Positions 62,428 to 64,000 of a stretch of DNA of 64,000 bases are shown piece by piece. The DNA comes from Tenrec ecaudatus (lineage: Eukaryota > Chordata > Mammalia > Afrosoricida > Tenrecidae), in assembly GCF_050624435.1 (NCBI RefSeq), contig NC_134536.1, forward strand, positions 127,310,758-127,374,757, read 5' to 3'. Positions within the stretch are counted from its first letter, which is position 1. Every line of letters begins with the position of its first letter. The notes beneath the pieces were generated by a model. The model saw nothing but the letters and a program-made list of their open reading frames with translations. It ran no database searches and was not told where the DNA came from. The translations under genes were made by a program, and so were the position numbers.

Positions 62428-62615
62428 GTCAGGAGCCCAAGCTGAACAGTGGTCAGACTCTCGGCTGCTAAGCAGATCAGCGGTTGACACTGACCTCGGC
62501 CCGCAGAAAGACGCAGCAATGCGCTCCCATGAAGATTACAACCTTGAAGACTCGATGGGGCAATTCTCCTCTGTCCTAGAGGCGCATTGTGAGCTGGGAG
62601 CGGCCTGACAGCAGC
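62428..62615 (+). repeat. AfroSINE
   Basis: Plus-strand copy: AGGAGCCCAAGCTGAACAGT head, AAGCAGATCAGCGGTTGACA (box B, mutated), AGATTACAACCTTGAAGACT, CTGTCCTAGAGGCGCATTGT tail. Confidence 0.75.
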
Positions 62616-62899
62616 TGGCCCGCTGACCTGACTGAGCACTCTGCAGCAAATCATCGGCAGTTAGGACCCACCAGCCACTCCATGCGAGGGACGCTGTGGC
62701 AAAGCTACTTCTGGGAAGATTGCAGTCTTCCTCGGGGTCCACGGTTGGCCTCTCCCCATCTGAGCAGGGAGAAGAGGAGAAAGCCAAGGACTCAAGGAAG
62801 CTTGACGGATGGACCACCCAAGCCCCGCCTTCACTCACCTGCGGCCAGGAGAGCCCGGGGGTCCCTGGCTCCCACTACTGACGGCTCTCGCCAGGCTCT
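62616..62899. other. Unique segment
   Basis: Nothing recognised. Confidence 0.3.
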
Positions 62900-63395
62900 T
62901 GATAGATGATCCTGGACAGAGTGGGAGAAAAAGGTAGAAGAAAACTGGAAATCCTGGAAAAGGACCAAACGGACCAAGAGAGTAATGGACTCTCCAAGGC
63001 CATGTCCCTCAGACGCTCTTCAAACCTGGAACTGACCTTTCAGTCAACCAATCGACAGGCCCATAGGTGGACCCCGTGAGAACCACCTGTTCCCTGTAGA
63101 AGCACAGGGGGGACTGATACAAGGGCTTGTGGGGGAGTGGGGGAGTGGGGGAGTCGGGGAGGGCTAGGGAGGGGGAGGGGGAGGGGCAGCAGACTAGGAA
63201 TCTGGGAGGGGGCAGGGAGCACTAGAACTGATGGCGATGACAACTCATTTCAAAAATTATCTAAACATCCAAAAAAGGAAAGTGTTCTAAAATCAATTGA
63301 GATAACGATTGTACAATTCTTTTTGATATGACTGAACGATGGACTCATATGATATGTGAATTATGTGCCAATAATACTGTTTAAAAAAGGGGGGG
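62900..63395 (+). mobile_element. Old L1-type LINE 3' end with a GGGGAG-rich tract
   Basis: CAAGGCCATGTCCCTCAGAC, TCTTCAAACCTGGAACTGAC, a GGGGGAGT repeat at 63128-63185, GTACAATTCTTTTTGATATG and GCCAATAATACTGTTTAAAA. The end resembles older L1 tails. Confidence 0.5.
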
Positions 63396-63613
63396 GGACA
63401 CTCTCCTCACAGCAGTCAGCCTGTGGAGGCCAACAGGGATACATGCGCCCACAGGCAAAGCTCGGAAAGCAGGAAGGGGTGGGCGGCAGGGAGTGATGGT
63501 AGGACATAGAGGGCATTCCGACTAATGTCGCAAAACAAAGACACACCCGTTGTCGCATGTGAAACTATGAAATGTTGACTGTGGATGTACTCTATAGACT
63601 TTTACCCAAATCT

Positions 63614-63615
<2 letters not shown>
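63396..63615. other. Unique segment
   Basis: Nothing recognised. Confidence 0.3.

Positions 63616-63698
<83 letters not shown>
63616..63698. repeat. Compound (CT)n(CA)n microsatellite
   Basis: About 20 CT units at 63616-63656 followed by about 20 CA units at 63657-63698, both almost perfect. Confidence 0.95.
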
Positions 63699-63699
<1 letters not shown>

Positions 63700-63785
63700 C
63701 AGCCTAGGAAACACTCTGGGGACATTCTACTCTGCCTTCCAGGTCATTGTGAGTCATTGCTGATTCAACAGAACACAGCAAGCAG
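63700..63785 (+). repeat. AfroSINE, 3' part
   Basis: Plus-strand CTACAGCCTAGGAAACACTC, GGGACATTCTACTCTGCCTT, GTGAGTCATTGCTGATTCAA. The element starts exactly where the microsatellite ends. Confidence 0.65.
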
Positions 63786-63854
63786 GATGTTACCATCCTT
63801 GCTCTGTCCGCGACAAAGACGGGACTGTGCTGAACCGGACAGTCGGGTGCTCAA

Positions 63855-63945
63855 TTCCCACAGAGACGTTCTATGCAGTATTGTCTACAACCACAGAAAA
63901 TCGGGCCACAATCTAAATATCAACCAGCTGGGATATATGCAAACG
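63855..63945 (+). mobile_element. Old L1 fragment
   Basis: CTATGCAGTATTGTCTACAA, CCACAGAAAATCGGGCCACA and ATCTAAATATCAACCAG follow the order of the L1 3' segment that reads as cached-site counts in many mammals (ATTGTTCACAATAGC-type). Low divergence cannot be judged. Confidence 0.45.
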
Positions 63946-64000
63946 AAGAAGAGGAGGGCAAAGGAGAAGGAAAAGGGAAGGAGGGGATGACAGAAGAGCT

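Overview
This window is mammalian nuclear DNA, most likely from an afrotherian and probably a tenrec such as Echinops telfairi. Three lines of evidence support this. (1) There are about 40 copies of the Afrotheria-specific tRNA-derived AfroSINE, and their tail matches the 3' end of a BovB-type RTE LINE that is also present. (2) Many copies carry one young L1-type 3' UTR ending in a CCCCAATAAAATGATTT-like tail. (3) A SPIN-type hAT DNA transposon lies at 58674-59027; among afrotherians I know SPIN only from tenrec. The repeat and species names are from memory, not from a database search.

I find no convincing protein-coding gene, and most open reading frames are chance shadows of repeats. The only recognisable protein remnants belong to mobile elements: an ERV-L-like integrase (2864-3667, minus), RTE endonuclease/reverse transcriptase fragments and two mariner transposase fragments. 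The only RNA gene relic is a retrotransposed, internally deleted U6 snRNA pseudogene (41992-42060). The window reads as a gene-poor intergenic or intronic region.

Layout. 1-4545: a solo LTR inside an older MaLR LTR, a mariner remnant, an RTE tail, and an ERV-L provirus reduced to one LTR, its primer-binding site and the end of pol. 4546-9860: unique sequence, a nearly complete L1 3' UTR (6055-7533) and a short L1 tail with perfect target-site duplications (9111-9269). 9860-18664: RTE copies, including a copy of about 3 kb split by an LTR (14000-17030), older L1 tails, and three consecutive AfroSINEs. 18665-30500: much unique sequence with several enhancer-like islands and two CTCF-like motifs, interspersed with LTR, MaLR, MIR and SINE copies. 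30507-38332: a chimeric LTR with perfect 5-bp duplications, a mariner remnant, L1, RTE and SINE copies. 38333-44540: mostly unique sequence, with an older L1 carrying the U6 pseudogene and a MIR3 split by an L1. 44540-50360: L1 tails around an A/T-rich island, an ERV-type LTR, an RTE and SINEs. 50855-51101: a 48-bp minisatellite. 52265-52620: an enhancer-like island. 53580-55640: an RTE carrying its endonuclease end and split by an LTR. 56741-64000: L1, SPIN, older L1 tails, SINEs and a large CT/CA microsatellite.

The elements form a readable insertion history. Class III-type LTRs lie inside RTE copies, young L1 tails lie inside MIR or unique DNA, and AfroSINEs depend on the RTE machinery whose tail they share. 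The best candidates for host function are the non-repetitive, homeodomain-site-rich islands at about 19020-19315, 23690-23900, 27690-27840, 39025-39180 and 52270-52620. None of these has been tested for conservation here.
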